DNA of 64,000 nt from a virus. Below, piece by piece: positions 1 through 8,242 of this stretch (position 1 is the first letter of the stretch; every line of letters begins with the position of its first letter). The notes below the pieces were generated by a model that had not been told where the DNA came from, made no database searches, and worked only from the letters and a program-made list of their open reading frames with translations. A program made the position numbers and the translations under genes. The stretch covers positions 1-64,000 of IMG/VR virus record IMGVR_UViG_3300035666_000015; one strand, written 5' to 3'.

Positions 1-302
1 ACACGACCATTCTCGATTGCGATTTCTAAATATTTTGAATACGTCTGAAGCTTACTTCTAACATACTCAGCTTTTGGCAATAAGTCAATTCCTATAGAAC
101 TTTCAATATTGCCAATCCATAGATATTCATCTGCTAATTCCTCAGATACTGCTTCATAATTGGTTTTAAGGGTTTTTAGTGATATTTCACTCCAACCAAA
201 ATATACAGTTTTTAATAAAGCTTTTTGAGCTCTAAGGCAAGCCTCTGCAAGTTCCCCAAGCTCTTCCGCCGTTTTTGTTAGTACGTATTGTTCTTCTGTC
301 AT
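1..302 (-). CDS. MazG-like NTP pyrophosphohydrolase, partial (C-terminus off the left edge)
   Basis: The reading frame opens at an ATG at 302 and is still open at base 1, so about 100 residues are visible. Near the start is EELGELAEAC and about 45 residues later SEELADEYLW. These are the paired E..E and E...D helices that bind metal in all-alpha NTP pyrophosphatases (MazG/dUTPase family). Such phage enzymes hydrolyse (d)NTPs or alarmone-type nucleotides to adjust pools during replication. It is the last gene here of the DNA polymerase operon, starting 7 nt after the preceding gene ends. Substrate cannot be told from sequence. Confidence 0.72.
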   Translation of the reverse strand, partial: MTEEQYVLTKTAEELGELAEACLRAQKALLKTVYFGWSEISLKTLKTNYEAVSEELADEYLWIGNIESSIGIDLLPKAEYVRSKLQTYSKYLEIAIENGR

Positions 303-309
303 GATTTCC

Positions 310-711
310 TCAATATTTAGAACCATTTTTGGCTGTCTTCTTCAACAGCTTAACCCACTCTTGTACATCATTAAGTGGAACCTTAATGAACACTGAGTAT
401 TTGGATTTCAATTTTACAAACACATAACCTTTTTGGGATATCGCATCCACTATCAGATGTCTAACGAAGTTAGGTGCAAAATTGACCAAGAACGCGTTTT
501 TGTTCTGAAGTATCGCAGTAATTTCATCGGATGTCGGTAACTCATCCAAAGCTCTTTGATACGTAGATTCTTTTATGAGGATGCTGTCGGCAGTGTGTTC
601 TGGTACAAGGTATTTCACCATCCAGATAAAATTACCATCTGGCAGTGATATCTTGTACGATTTATCATTTTCAAATACAATCGAGCCTTTATGCCATTGA
701 TATTCACTCAT
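310..711 (-). CDS. Hypothetical protein, 133 aa
   Basis: Not recognised. The start is the ATG at 711, which shares one base with the stop of the DNA polymerase gene (TAATG). GCAGGAG lies just upstream inside the polymerase gene, so the two are translationally coupled; an upstream in-frame start is less likely. The protein is mixed alpha/beta without membrane segments or Cys clusters and ends in a basic helix (EWVKLLKKTAKNG). Its place between DNA polymerase and a nucleotide pyrophosphohydrolase suggests a replication accessory role, which is inference only. Confidence 0.75.
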   Translation of the reverse strand: MSEYQWHKGSIVFENDKSYKISLPDGNFIWMVKYLVPEHTADSILIKESTYQRALDELPTSDEITAILQNKNAFLVNFAPNFVRHLIVDAISQKGYVFVKLKSKYSVFIKVPLNDVQEWVKLLKKTAKNGSKY

Positions 712-2600
712 TAGTGAGTCTCCTGCCAATTATTACCAATTTTAGAATCACCATCCATGATCTCTACACCTACCAATTTGGGACCTTCTTTGAATGCAAG
801 TTTAGCTAATCTAGCAGCTTCTTCTGCATCAGCTTCTTTCACCATAAATTGAACCTCATCGTGATACATTATCAAGGGTACATACTCTATCTTTGCTGTA
901 TCTAAGTACTCCATTAATAGCATCAAGGCTAGGCTACAAGTTATTTTTTCCAAAGATTGTAACAAGTATACTAGCAGTTTATGAGGGCTATCTACGTAAA
1001 CAGGAGCACCACTTATTGATGGTACATAGGGCTCCCCGAATTGTTTAGTGTAATTATAGGTGGACATTAATTTATTGACTAACGTTTCAAACCCTGGAAC
1101 AGCTTTTGTAAATTCAACTTTAAGTATATTACCTTGTTTTGCATTAAACGATCCAAATATGTAAGACCAAAGTTTTTTACCAGAAGCACCAAATAAGAAA
1201 GCATACAGAACCCTTTTAGCAATAGAGCGGGATACTTGATGATCAATACCCATCTTTAACAAAGCATTTGTAAGAGCTTTAGCATTGAATGTATGAATAT
1301 CACCATTCAATAACTCATGTGTGAACTCATCATTCTTTAGATAGAACGCTAAACCTCTGGCTTGATTCCCAGCTGAGTCGGCACCGATTATCTTCCAACC
1401 TTCAGGGCAGGTGAATAAGCGTCTTATTTCAGGACCCCATAAAGAAACAGATTCACCGTCATCAGTGATTTCTCCAGATGGTATATTAGCTATCAATTTA
1501 TGTCTAACACGGAAACTAGGAGTGCCAATAGTGAACACTTCGCCGTGTAGATAATCTTTTTCATCTAACGCCTCTAACCAACCAGTAAGTATAGCAAGCC
1601 GTGAATTGGTTGTTGAATACCTTCTATATAGCTGACCATGCCCACCTAGCATTTCCAGGCTTTCATCAGTTATCTTCGGAGATGTATTTACAGATTTGCC
1701 ATTAGCTTCTCTCTTTGTATTCCATTCAGTGGGAACCCAACCATTACGAAATAGAAATATTTTTACATCTGCTGGAGAGCTCAATTTCAATTCTACCAGT
1801 TCAACACGACAGTAGGGACCCTCTACTAAACGCTCTTCTCCTATTGCACCAGACCAAGGATCGACCCTAAACCACTTAGCTGTATGAGAGTCATACTCAC
1901 CTGTTTTTAACCATTTTGGTTTTTTAAAATCATCTTTAGGATCTTTATTCTTGAATCGAACACCTAATACAGGTTCTAATTCCTCTTTGATTGCCTTAGA
2001 TTCAGCACTGAGTTTTAATAAAAGAGCCTCTCCTGCTACACGATCAAATAGCCAACCATGCATACGAGCTTTTGCACACCATTCTGCTACTGCATGCTCG
2101 GCCTTCAAATGAGTACGTATCAGAGGATTTTTATGGTAAAGTATAGCATACTCTTCCATAAGTATCTTATCAACTTTAGCGTTTATTTCAGTATCAGTTA
2201 CACAGCGACTACGCATCTCAGGAGTGTATCTACTCCAGTCTTCATGCTCTTGTTTAGGCATCCCTAAATGATCACCCCAAGCTTCGAGTGAGTGTCCTTT
2301 GTCACCAAATCGTCTATAGTTCAAGATCTGTGAAAATAACAAAGTGTCTTTTAGTGCTGTTGTCTTACTTGGTCTGAATTTGAATAGTTTATATAATAGT
2401 GGTAAATCATGCCCCATTAAATTGTGACAAGATATGCTGCTTGCAGCTCTGAGATGGGGCTTCCAGCTATCATCATTATTATCAAATACTCGCAGATTAT
2501 TAGCATGTCTATCTTTTGCAACTAATATCCACATCTTACTTGCCTTTAATGCAAGATTGTCTGATTCAGTATCTATTATTAGATCCATAGAATGCGCCAT
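711..2600 (-). CDS. T7-type family A DNA polymerase with 3'-5' exonuclease domain
   Basis: Replicative polymerase of 629 aa (T7 gp5 is 704). The DEDDy-type exonuclease domain comes first: Exo I is IDTES near residue 11, Exo II is HNLMGHDLP, and Exo III is RCVTDTE. The polymerase part shows motif A (GADSAGNQARGLA), motif B (RSIAKRVLYAFLFGA, RxxxKxxxYxxxFG) and motif C (MYHDEVQF) about 50 residues from the end. In motif A the Glu of the usual S-x-x-E-x-R pattern is Gln. I choose the ATG at 2600 with GAGG 8 nt upstream; the frame also has an in-frame GTG at 2609 that overlaps this SD. It follows the DUF3310 gene by 16 nt. No helicase or primase gene is seen in the window. Confidence 0.95.
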   Translation of the reverse strand: MAHSMDLIIDTESDNLALKASKMWILVAKDRHANNLRVFDNNDDSWKPHLRAASSISCHNLMGHDLPLLYKLFKFRPSKTTALKDTLLFSQILNYRRFGDKGHSLEAWGDHLGMPKQEHEDWSRYTPEMRSRCVTDTEINAKVDKILMEEYAILYHKNPLIRTHLKAEHAVAEWCAKARMHGWLFDRVAGEALLLKLSAESKAIKEELEPVLGVRFKNKDPKDDFKKPKWLKTGEYDSHTAKWFRVDPWSGAIGEERLVEGPYCRVELVELKLSSPADVKIFLFRNGWVPTEWNTKREANGKSVNTSPKITDESLEMLGGHGQLYRRYSTTNSRLAILTGWLEALDEKDYLHGEVFTIGTPSFRVRHKLIANIPSGEITDDGESVSLWGPEIRRLFTCPEGWKIIGADSAGNQARGLAFYLKNDEFTHELLNGDIHTFNAKALTNALLKMGIDHQVSRSIAKRVLYAFLFGASGKKLWSYIFGSFNAKQGNILKVEFTKAVPGFETLVNKLMSTYNYTKQFGEPYVPSISGAPVYVDSPHKLLVYLLQSLEKITCSLALMLLMEYLDTAKIEYVPLIMYHDEVQFMVKEADAEEAARLAKLAFKEGPKLVGVEIMDGDSKIGNNWQETH

Positions 2601-2616
2601 CCGTGGCACCTCACTA

Positions 2617-3279
2617 TTACTTTTTCAAATTGTTTTCAACATAAGAAATCCAGTAGTCTAAGTACCAGCGAGATTTCTTTAATTCTTGGAGTTTGTCATC
2701 TTTACGACCTAGCCTATCAAGGTAATTCCTTACCAGAAGTTCCAGGCAAGCCTCGAATATTTCAGGATCTTTGAATCTACCGGTTCTTGAGATAGCATCA
2801 ATCCATTGTAACTCAATGCCTAGCTCTTTATCAACAAAATAGCCCTGATAATGTGCTGCTTTTGCTTTTTCATCGTAACGTGGTAAGCTATTAGTAGATA
2901 CAACGCCTTTTTCCAATGCACGCAGAAAATCTTCTTTAGACATCACAGATGCGTTTGGAGTTGTATAGTTAGTTGTAACTCCTTCTGCTACGTTTCCAGT
3001 TAATATCTTATCAGAAATATTTGGTGTAAGTTCTACAGCCTTTTTGTCTTTTATAGCTGGCCTATTTATTTCATGATTGACTGCTGCTAAGAACTCATCT
3101 AGCTGAGCCTTCGAAGTAAACACATGCTCTATGCTGGCCATATTTGTTTTTGCGCTATAGACGGCGATCAACTTACACCAAGGCCACCATTCAATCTCTT
3201 GTATCTTATCTACTCGATCAATCACACTCAGACTATCATCACCAGGTCTGTATCCGTAAATTTCAAATAGATATATCAT
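2617..3279 (-). CDS. DUF3310 (T7 gp1.7-like) domain protein
   Basis: 220 aa. The C-terminal 80 residues (HYQGYFVDKELGIE... YLDRLGRKDD...LKKSRWYLDYWI) match the pattern of DUF3310 proteins: HYQ, a conserved I/E-rich helix, K/R-x-GRKD, then LKKAxWYLD. T7 gp1.7, a nucleotide kinase, carries this domain. The N-terminal 110 residues are unlike anything I recognise. The stop of the upstream SSB gene and this start meet at 3279, so the pair is translationally coupled. The location between SSB and DNA polymerase fits a DNA-metabolism role. Kinase activity is not shown by the sequence. Confidence 0.7.
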   Translation of the reverse strand: MIYLFEIYGYRPGDDSLSVIDRVDKIQEIEWWPWCKLIAVYSAKTNMASIEHVFTSKAQLDEFLAAVNHEINRPAIKDKKAVELTPNISDKILTGNVAEGVTTNYTTPNASVMSKEDFLRALEKGVVSTNSLPRYDEKAKAAHYQGYFVDKELGIELQWIDAISRTGRFKDPEIFEACLELLVRNYLDRLGRKDDKLQELKKSRWYLDYWISYVENNLKK

Positions 3280-3785
3280 TAGTATGGTGCCTCTGCAGTA
3301 GGTGTTGTTGATTCAGTGGCAGGCTCTGCTGCAGGATTGACAACTTTTGTCTCAACTTGATCGAATTCTTCACGTTGCGAAGCTTCTTTTACAATCCAGG
3401 TTACTACTTGAATTGCTTGAAGCTGCGTAGAGATATTACCAGCGGCATTTTCCCACTGATAAATACGAACATTACAGATAGAACCGTTACCTATCCTATT
3501 TGGATCGATCGGTGTACCGTTACCATCAACCACTTCTACAGGGTCAGCAGGACCACCTTCACGCTTAGTGCAATTTTTGTATATGTTGGTTTTAAAGTAA
3601 GGATCACCATCATCTGGCACAACTGCTGTAATCTTTAGGTTTAGTGACTTCCAGTAGTCTCTTACAGCTTTGTCAGTAGTTACTAACTGTATTGACCATT
3701 TACGAGGCTCACCCTCTTTATACGGCTTAGGCAGTCTGACTGGGTCAGCTTTTACAAAATTAACGGTTACCATTTTTAAAATCAT
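3279..3785 (-). CDS. Single-stranded DNA-binding protein, T7 gp2.5/DUF2815-like
   Basis: 168 aa. The pattern is that of the phage gp2.5 OB-fold family: an N-terminal LPKPYKEGEPRKWSIQL strand, a central DPVEVVDGNGTPIDPNRIGNGS segment seen with variations in the family, then long beta strands (VRIYQWENAAG... LQAIQVVTW). The C-terminus is Pro/Thr/Glu-rich and ends in an aromatic (APY). This recalls, in weaker form, the acidic tail and terminal Phe that let T7 gp2.5 contact polymerase and helicase. Start ATG at 3785 has AGGA 7 nt upstream. Placement next to the DNA polymerase supports the call. Confidence 0.75.
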   Translation of the reverse strand: MILKMVTVNFVKADPVRLPKPYKEGEPRKWSIQLVTTDKAVRDYWKSLNLKITAVVPDDGDPYFKTNIYKNCTKREGGPADPVEVVDGNGTPIDPNRIGNGSICNVRIYQWENAAGNISTQLQAIQVVTWIVKEASQREEFDQVETKVVNPAAEPATESTTPTAEAPY

Positions 3786-3788
3786 AAT

Positions 3789-4148
3789 TTATCCTATATT
3801 GGCGAGTTTGTCAAGTATTTGTTTATTCCAACAGGACTTAGGCACATAATATGAGCTACCACCTGCATTGTTCGTTATGTTTACAATTAATAGCATATCT
3901 TCTGCAATCAATTCGCAAACATCGAAATCACCTGTGCTTTCAAACAAAGACTTGCTATCATCAAAGTCTGAATCATACACGGTTATTTGTTTAAGATCTT
4001 CTTCGGTCTCAATTAGGCATATCGGGCCTCCTACATCTTGTGTGTAATTTTTGATCTTTACGTCATCATTGTCCATCTTCAGTACATCTTGGATTACAGA
4101 ATCGTAACCACAATCAACCAACTCTTCAGGTGTATTGAATATCTTCAT
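3789..4148 (-). CDS. Hypothetical acidic protein, 119 aa
   Basis: Not recognised. Strongly acidic (many Asp/Glu, DNDDVKIKN, YDSDFDDSK), no membrane segment. Its ATG overlaps the stop of the RNA polymerase gene by four bases (ATGA), so its translation should be coupled to the polymerase. An acidic partner of the polymerase or of DNA-binding neighbours is possible, but this is guesswork from position and charge. Confidence 0.75.
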   Translation of the reverse strand: MKIFNTPEELVDCGYDSVIQDVLKMDNDDVKIKNYTQDVGGPICLIETEEDLKQITVYDSDFDDSKSLFESTGDFDVCELIAEDMLLIVNITNNAGGSSYYVPKSCWNKQILDKLANIG

Positions 4149-4807
4149 AAGAATGCGTACTCCGATTTATGTATGCTATTTAAGTCTAGCGTACCCTTGG
4201 GAACTTCTAAGTCATTCACACCAATCTGTTGCATAAATTCATTCATATCAGTGGTTTCATAGATTTCAACGAAAGTCTTCCTAACTAATTTATATAGAGC
4301 ATCCATATCTCCTAGCAAGGAACCAAAACTATCATGAACGGTTGTTACTTCAAATGGTGCATAATTGGTTACCAGGCATACATGAAGCGCATCAAAAGAA
4401 TGTACTACATTAGGAGCTACTCCACAGCTTTGTCTACCCTTAGCAAACGATAAATCTTCAGTATAACATAAATTTAGTTGTAGTGTACGCCCACGATATC
4501 TTATGTTTGTCTTTTTAACAGTACCTTCTACATAGTATTGTATTACAGGAAATCTGCTTATCGGCATTTCCCATTGAAGATACTTATTCTGTTTATCAGC
4601 ACGCTTTCCAGCTATTTCAAAGATTTCCAACATTCTCATTGGGTTCTTTATACAGTTTCTAGCTGTTTCATAATTGAGTCTACCTAGATATGCACCCCAA
4701 CTATGCTCCAAATCCATCAGAAGAGGTATCCCTGATTTCTTGGCATCTTCAATCATTTGATTCCCCATTCCATATGCTGTGGCACCGTAGGGAATTGTCA
4801 TAACATT
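4145..4807 (-). CDS. Single-subunit RNA polymerase, exon 2 (motifs B and C)
   Basis: C-terminal 220 residues of the polymerase begun at 6471. It opens with the second half of motif B (NVMTIPYG; Tyr is residue 478 of the joined protein), includes the conserved APNVVHSFDALHV helix and ends after motif C VHDSFG (catalytic Asp about residue 630). The 3' splice site follows G4808; the first exon bases pair with the first intron bases (P10, AUGUUA with UAACAU). An ORF caller would start this piece at a TTG at 4810, but there is no ribosome site there, so it is an exon rather than a gene. The stop overlaps the next ATG. Confidence 0.92.
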   Translation of the reverse strand, partial: NVMTIPYGATAYGMGNQMIEDAKKSGIPLLMDLEHSWGAYLGRLNYETARNCIKNPMRMLEIFEIAGKRADKQNKYLQWEMPISRFPVIQYYVEGTVKKTNIRYRGRTLQLNLCYTEDLSFAKGRQSCGVAPNVVHSFDALHVCLVTNYAPFEVTTVHDSFGSLLGDMDALYKLVRKTFVEIYETTDMNEFMQQIGVNDLEVPKGTLDLNSIHKSEYAFL

Positions 4808-5058
4808 CAAATTGTTAATACTGCTCGTTAGGCAGCATCAATTTAGTATACAAAACTAAATTGCTATGCATCACTGCATAGATCAGACTATATCATCACT
4901 ACATATTATCAGTAGGCAGGGCGCTTCGGACACACTTGCATCCTACTTCCTTTCGGAATAGTCGTTGCACCTTCTAATGTATTTCTACAAAAGCTTGGCT
5001 CAGGATTGTCTCATAGAGATATTTCCTGAATTCACCCTGTTTTAAAAGCGCCATGTTA
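4808..5058 (-). ncRNA. Group I self-splicing intron in the RNA polymerase gene
   Basis: 251 nt, no ORF. The core elements read, on the minus strand: P (GAATTCAGGAAA, near 5030), Q (AATCCTGAGCCAAGC, near 5000), R (GGTGCAACGACTA, near 4967) and S (GATGATATAGTCTGA, near 4890). P1 can be drawn exactly: 5' exon AAAGCGU pairs with internal guide GGCGCUUU, with the splice-site U.G wobble. The intron ends in G4808. Splicing joins Lys-Arg to Asn-Val-Met inside motif B. Subgroup IA-like by its core sequences. Confidence 0.93.
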
Positions 5059-6471
5059 ACGCTTTATTATCTTTCTACGTTCCTTATGACTGGTTACGCG
5101 ATTCCAGAAATACGGGGCAGCAATGCTCAAAAGATTTGCATGTTTCTTCCTGAACGCTTTTAATACATCTAAGTCATCCAGTTTCTTAACCTCCAATAAA
5201 TCATCAATAAGTTTCTCTATATCTTCTAGTGGATACTTGCAAGTGTGAGAGAGCTCTTCCCACACATGTTCAGCCACATAAGCATATAGATCGCCAGGTA
5301 ATGCACTAGGAGTCAAATTCACATAAGGAGCCATCAATCTATCACGAGTCATGGCTGTAAGATGTTGACACCCATTAGTAGAACCATCCATCCATCCAAC
5401 CATATGACTCACATAACCGTAGTCAGAAAAGTCCTGAAGCTTAGCTTGATATACTCTCAGATTAAACAGATCGATACAATAAGCTAGGAATTGCCACGGC
5501 TCGTCAGCCGCCATCCAGCCTTGATTCTTTCTAGGATCTTCTGCAAATGATAGGAATGCTGTTTCATTATCCTCTGCCCACGCCCATCTCAATTCACGAG
5601 GTAACTTATCTGTCTTTGTTTCACCATCATAATTACCAGCGTAGGTTGTGGCTAGCATATGTAATAACCATCTATAGCCACCGAAACCTATCGGTGTTCC
5701 CTCGCTTCTTAGTAGAAGTGCTTTAGCGAAATCAGTCCCCTGCTCATGTAAGTAAGCTGAAGCTGGATAACGTCTACCTCTAAAATCATAATAATACTCA
5801 TGATAGAAGGTATCACTACCAAACTGTTCACTCATTGCTAATAGTAACTCAACTTCTCTTTGCTTTGACTCCTTTGCCTGTCCTTTTCGTTCCCAGACAT
5901 CATCAAAGGCAGCTTTCTTTCTTGTGAGGGCCCACTTGCCTATCCTCATAATAGCTGTGTTTATTTTCCATCCTGTTCTTTGTGCACGATTGACAGAATT
6001 GAACACCATTGGGTGTGTAGTATTGGACATGAAATACCCCATATATTCGGAGTGTATTAGCTTTTCATGACCCATTATCGCTTCCTCCCAATCTCTGAAT
6101 GGCAATTTTGAAGGTATTTTACCAACAGAGTGTACGGGGACTTGCTTCCAGAGGTAATTCAAGAAAGGTTTATCTTCAATCTTAACTAGATACGCCTGGT
6201 GACCGGAGTAACCTGCACCTAGAAATACTGAGATAACTTTATGATCCTCTAGGACAGAAGCAATATCTGCACCTAATTGAGCAGCCTTTGCAGAGTCGCG
6301 TGGACCCTTCATTGCTGCTGAACCAACAGCGGTTATAAACTCAGAAAAGTACGGACACCCTTTTGGCTTAGGCTGACCATACAAATATACTGCTTTTACT
6401 ATTTTTATGAAGTTTTCAGTTCCAAATGGGGCCAATGCTTTTAGAAGCATTTCTTTGGCTCTATGACTCAT
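5059..6471 (-). CDS. T7-family single-subunit RNA polymerase, exon 1
   Basis: Residues 1-471 of a 691-aa DNA-dependent RNA polymerase. Visible motifs are DFRGR (residues 229-233, the T/DxxGR motif), motif A WMDGSTNGCQH (Asp 362) and the first half of motif B, R466xxxK470. The rest is in exon 2. T7 RNAP has 883 residues; about 190 are missing at the N-terminus, the promoter-binding and exit-channel part. The total is close to the combined length of the two N4 RNAP II subunits as I recall it. An in-frame TGA two codons upstream of ATG 6471 rules out an extension in this frame. The ATG overlaps the stop of a 34-aa membrane peptide. Likely the middle/late polymerase of the phage. Confidence 0.93.
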
Positions 6472-6572
6472 AATTCACTTGAAATAATGTATAAAGAGAC
6501 TAATATTGTCCCGGTGATAGAGAGCTTAAGCGCTAATACCACAATTGTTAGAGTTAAAAGACGCTTAAACAT
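6468..6572 (-). CDS. Small single-TM peptide, 34 aa
   Basis: ATG at 6572 is preceded by TAAGGAGAG. The product starts MFKRLLTLTIVVLALKL and is one hydrophobic helix with a basic N-terminus. Its TGA overlaps the RNA polymerase ATG (ATGA), the junction style used throughout this genome. RNA polymerase has no good SD of its own, so this leader peptide may drive its translation by coupling. Function unknown. Confidence 0.7.
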   Translation of the reverse strand: MFKRLLTLTIVVLALKLSITGTILVSLYIISSEL

Positions 6573-6589
6573 CTCTCCTTACTTTGAGT

Positions 6590-6637
6590 TTTAAAAGAAA
6601 AAAATAAAAGAAATGGCGCGACTCCCGAAGGAGTCGC
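6590..6637 (-). terminator. Rho-independent terminator upstream of the RNA polymerase gene
   Basis: On the minus strand an 8-bp perfect stem GCGACTCC/GGAGTCGC with a TTCG loop (6618-6637) is followed, after GCC, by a long T-rich run. It lies between the TerB/small-peptide genes and the RNA polymerase unit. No clear promoter fits between it and the ATG at 6572, so it may act as an attenuator. Confidence 0.85.
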
Positions 6638-6734
6638 TAAGTTATGTTAAGTTGTGTATTATGTTATTAATTTTTAATATAATATCAATATCTGAACTAA
6701 GGATCTTTATAAATATACCAGAACATGATTTGGC
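6638..6734 (-). promoter_or_regulatory. AT-rich intergenic spacer, possible promoter
   Basis: About 100 bp without a gene, very AT-rich, directly upstream of the terminator. There are TTGATA- and TATAAA-like hexamers on the minus strand but none in a convincing pair with 16-18 bp spacing. I see no other feature. Confidence 0.25.
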
Positions 6735-6839
6735 CTATTGTTTGTTATGTGATTTTAAAAGCTTGTATAAAATTGCAAGTATGCTTCCAAAGATTATCAG
6801 CAATGCTAACAGAACACCACCAGAAAGGACCAGATACAC
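6735..6839 (-). CDS. Small single-TM peptide, 34 aa, GTG start
   Basis: Starts at a GTG that shares one base with the TAG stop of the TerB-like gene (TAGTG). The product is one strongly hydrophobic segment (GGVLLALLIIFGSILAIL) with a short basic tail (KLLKSHNKQ). No clear SD, so expression would depend on coupling to the TerB gene. Confidence 0.5.
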   Translation of the reverse strand: MYLVLSGGVLLALLIIFGSILAILYKLLKSHNKQ

Positions 6840-7258
6840 TACGCTAGACCGTATTCATCCAGACTTACACCAAGCGAACGCGCAACTTTTGTCAGCACAG
6901 TTTTTTCTTCAGGTTCAATTTCGCCGTCAGCTTTAGCAATAGCCAGCATATTCAGAAACACTTCTTCGCAATGATCAGAGTTATCGCTGATATCAGCGAG
7001 TTCCTTCATCATTTTAGCCTGACCAACACCGAAGTCCGCTTCGAGGATGTTTTGGTAGCGAGAGATGACTTTTCGAATTTCTGCAGGCTTGAAAGCTGAT
7101 AAATTGTCATTACTGGTTAATAACTTATCCAACTTATCAAGCTCAGATTTTTCTACAGTACCGTCAGCTGACGCAACGAGCATTGTGCCTGCAACAATTG
7201 CTTCCATTAAATTTTGATTTGAAACTTTTTTAGCACCTTTTAAAAACTTACCGAACAT
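6839..7258 (-). CDS. TerB-like (tellurite-resistance family) protein
   Basis: 139 aa, all-helical. Two similar halves each carry the TerB signature: VASADGTVEKSELDKLDKLL near residue 30 and AIAKADGEIEPEEKTVLTKVA near residue 110, i.e. an acidic metal-binding D-G-x-(I/V)-x-x-x-E pattern. TerB/TerD-type proteins occur with stress- and phage-defence gene sets; the phage role is unknown. It is followed by two membrane-peptide ORFs and preceded by a 107-aa protein with a hydrophobic N-terminus, which could anchor it. Tellurite resistance itself is not implied. Confidence 0.8.
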   Translation of the reverse strand: MFGKFLKGAKKVSNQNLMEAIVAGTMLVASADGTVEKSELDKLDKLLTSNDNLSAFKPAEIRKVISRYQNILEADFGVGQAKMMKELADISDNSDHCEEVFLNMLAIAKADGEIEPEEKTVLTKVARSLGVSLDEYGLA

Positions 7259-7270
7259 ATATTTCTCCGA

Positions 7271-7594
7271 TTATTGATTGTTTATTTGTTGCTTAATATT
7301 ACTAAGGGCCGTTGCTAAACGAGCGCCACCAATCAATCCTTTAACTAAGTCACTTCTATCCTTGAAGGACTTCACTCGGGCTTTCACTTCAACTAAACCA
7401 TCTGTGGTTTGAATAAAGGTCGGACCGCTTTTAACTTGCAAAGTTTCGACTTCAAAGTTTTCTCCGTCTTTATTCTGAAGCACAGCCTTACCTTCTTTGG
7501 CACCTTTGTATTTTAGGTATCCTTCATAGGCTATCTTAGACACTTCGACAGTAGCCACTACAACGTTTGCAGCTAATAAGATATTATTTAACAT
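7271..7594 (-). CDS. Hypothetical protein with N-terminal hydrophobic segment, 107 aa
   Basis: Not recognised. Begins with a hydrophobic stretch (NNILLAANVVVATVEV), then a basic linker (YLKYKGAKEGK) and a beta-rich middle. It sits 12 nt upstream of the TerB-like gene and overlaps the 43-aa membrane peptide upstream by 11 nt, so the three form one translational unit. Confidence 0.72.
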   Translation of the reverse strand: MLNNILLAANVVVATVEVSKIAYEGYLKYKGAKEGKAVLQNKDGENFEVETLQVKSGPTFIQTTDGLVEVKARVKSFKDRSDLVKGLIGGARLATALSNIKQQINNQ

Positions 7595-7715
7595 TAGAAT
7601 CTCCTGGGAAGTAAATAAAAATTGCCAAAGCTACCATCGCAGCCAACGCCATGCCAATGGCATTGATTGAATACCAAATAGCCACGCCTACTAATATCGA
7701 TGTAGTAAGTCTCAT
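7584..7715 (-). CDS. Small membrane protein, 43 aa
   Basis: ATG at 7715 with a good SD (CAGGAGAAAGAG). The product has one or two hydrophobic helices (ILVGVAIWYSI, GMALAAMVALAIFIYF). Its stop lies inside the start of the 107-aa gene. No family recognised. Confidence 0.72.
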   Translation of the reverse strand: MRLTTSILVGVAIWYSINAIGMALAAMVALAIFIYFPGDSNVK

Positions 7716-7731
7716 CTCTTTCTCCTGATAA

Positions 7732-7857
7732 TTAGAAACGTTTGATTACAGACAGTACTGTGTTCAAACGACGTATTCTTTCAGATTTACTATCACAGCG
7801 CTGAGGCATTGATAATAGATGCTGAAATATTTTTAACAATATTATATACTCTTTCAT
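7732..7857 (-). CDS. Small basic protein, 41 aa
   Basis: ATG at 7857 begins 4 nt after the stop of the upstream gene; the frame fills the gap to the next SD exactly. Amphipathic helix first (EYIILLKIFQHLL), then a basic tail (SERIRRLNTVLSVIKRF). SD weak (GGAC). Function unknown. Confidence 0.5.
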   Translation of the reverse strand: MKEYIILLKIFQHLLSMPQRCDSKSERIRRLNTVLSVIKRF

Positions 7858-7860
7858 GTC

Positions 7861-8232
7861 TTAGTCCAACGGCATCCAAGAGAAAATTTCACCCTTATCA
7901 ACTACGTTTTCTCTTCGTAGAACACAGATGAATCCTGATTTTGACATAACAGCCACTCTGGAAACGATACGCGGTATTGGAACATCATTCGTATTCCACT
8001 CAAAGGGAGGTATCTTCCTTAACGACTCTCTGGAGCTTTCTGGAATCAACTTGTTACTATCTTTTGCTACATAGTGAGGTATTCCATTTATAAACCCTCC
8101 AAAACGGCGGGATACTGTGGATTGTGATGATACCACTAATACCATATCACCTACGCGGACTGTACTTAGATCACGCTCTAACTCGTCCAGCAGATCTTTA
8201 CCCCAAACTTCTACTTCTGCTAATGTGCTCAT
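7861..8232 (-). CDS. Hypothetical protein, 123 aa
   Basis: Start set at the ATG at 8232 (MSTLAEVEVW) with GGAG 8 nt upstream; the in-frame ATG at 8250 lies inside the upstream gene and lacks an SD. A beta-rich protein with no membrane segment (GDMVLVVSSQST, RRFGGFINGIPHYV, GFICVLRRENVV). The pattern recalls small SH3-like phage proteins, but I do not recognise a family. Confidence 0.72.
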   Translation of the reverse strand: MSTLAEVEVWGKDLLDELERDLSTVRVGDMVLVVSSQSTVSRRFGGFINGIPHYVAKDSNKLIPESSRESLRKIPPFEWNTNDVPIPRIVSRVAVMSKSGFICVLRRENVVDKGEIFSWMPLD

Positions 8233-8242
8233 CTCTAATCTC

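Noticed and set aside
4808-4810. TTG at 4810 as start of a separate 221-aa gene
   Set aside because: The G is the last intron base by P1/P10 pairing, and the frame continues motif B of the upstream exon.
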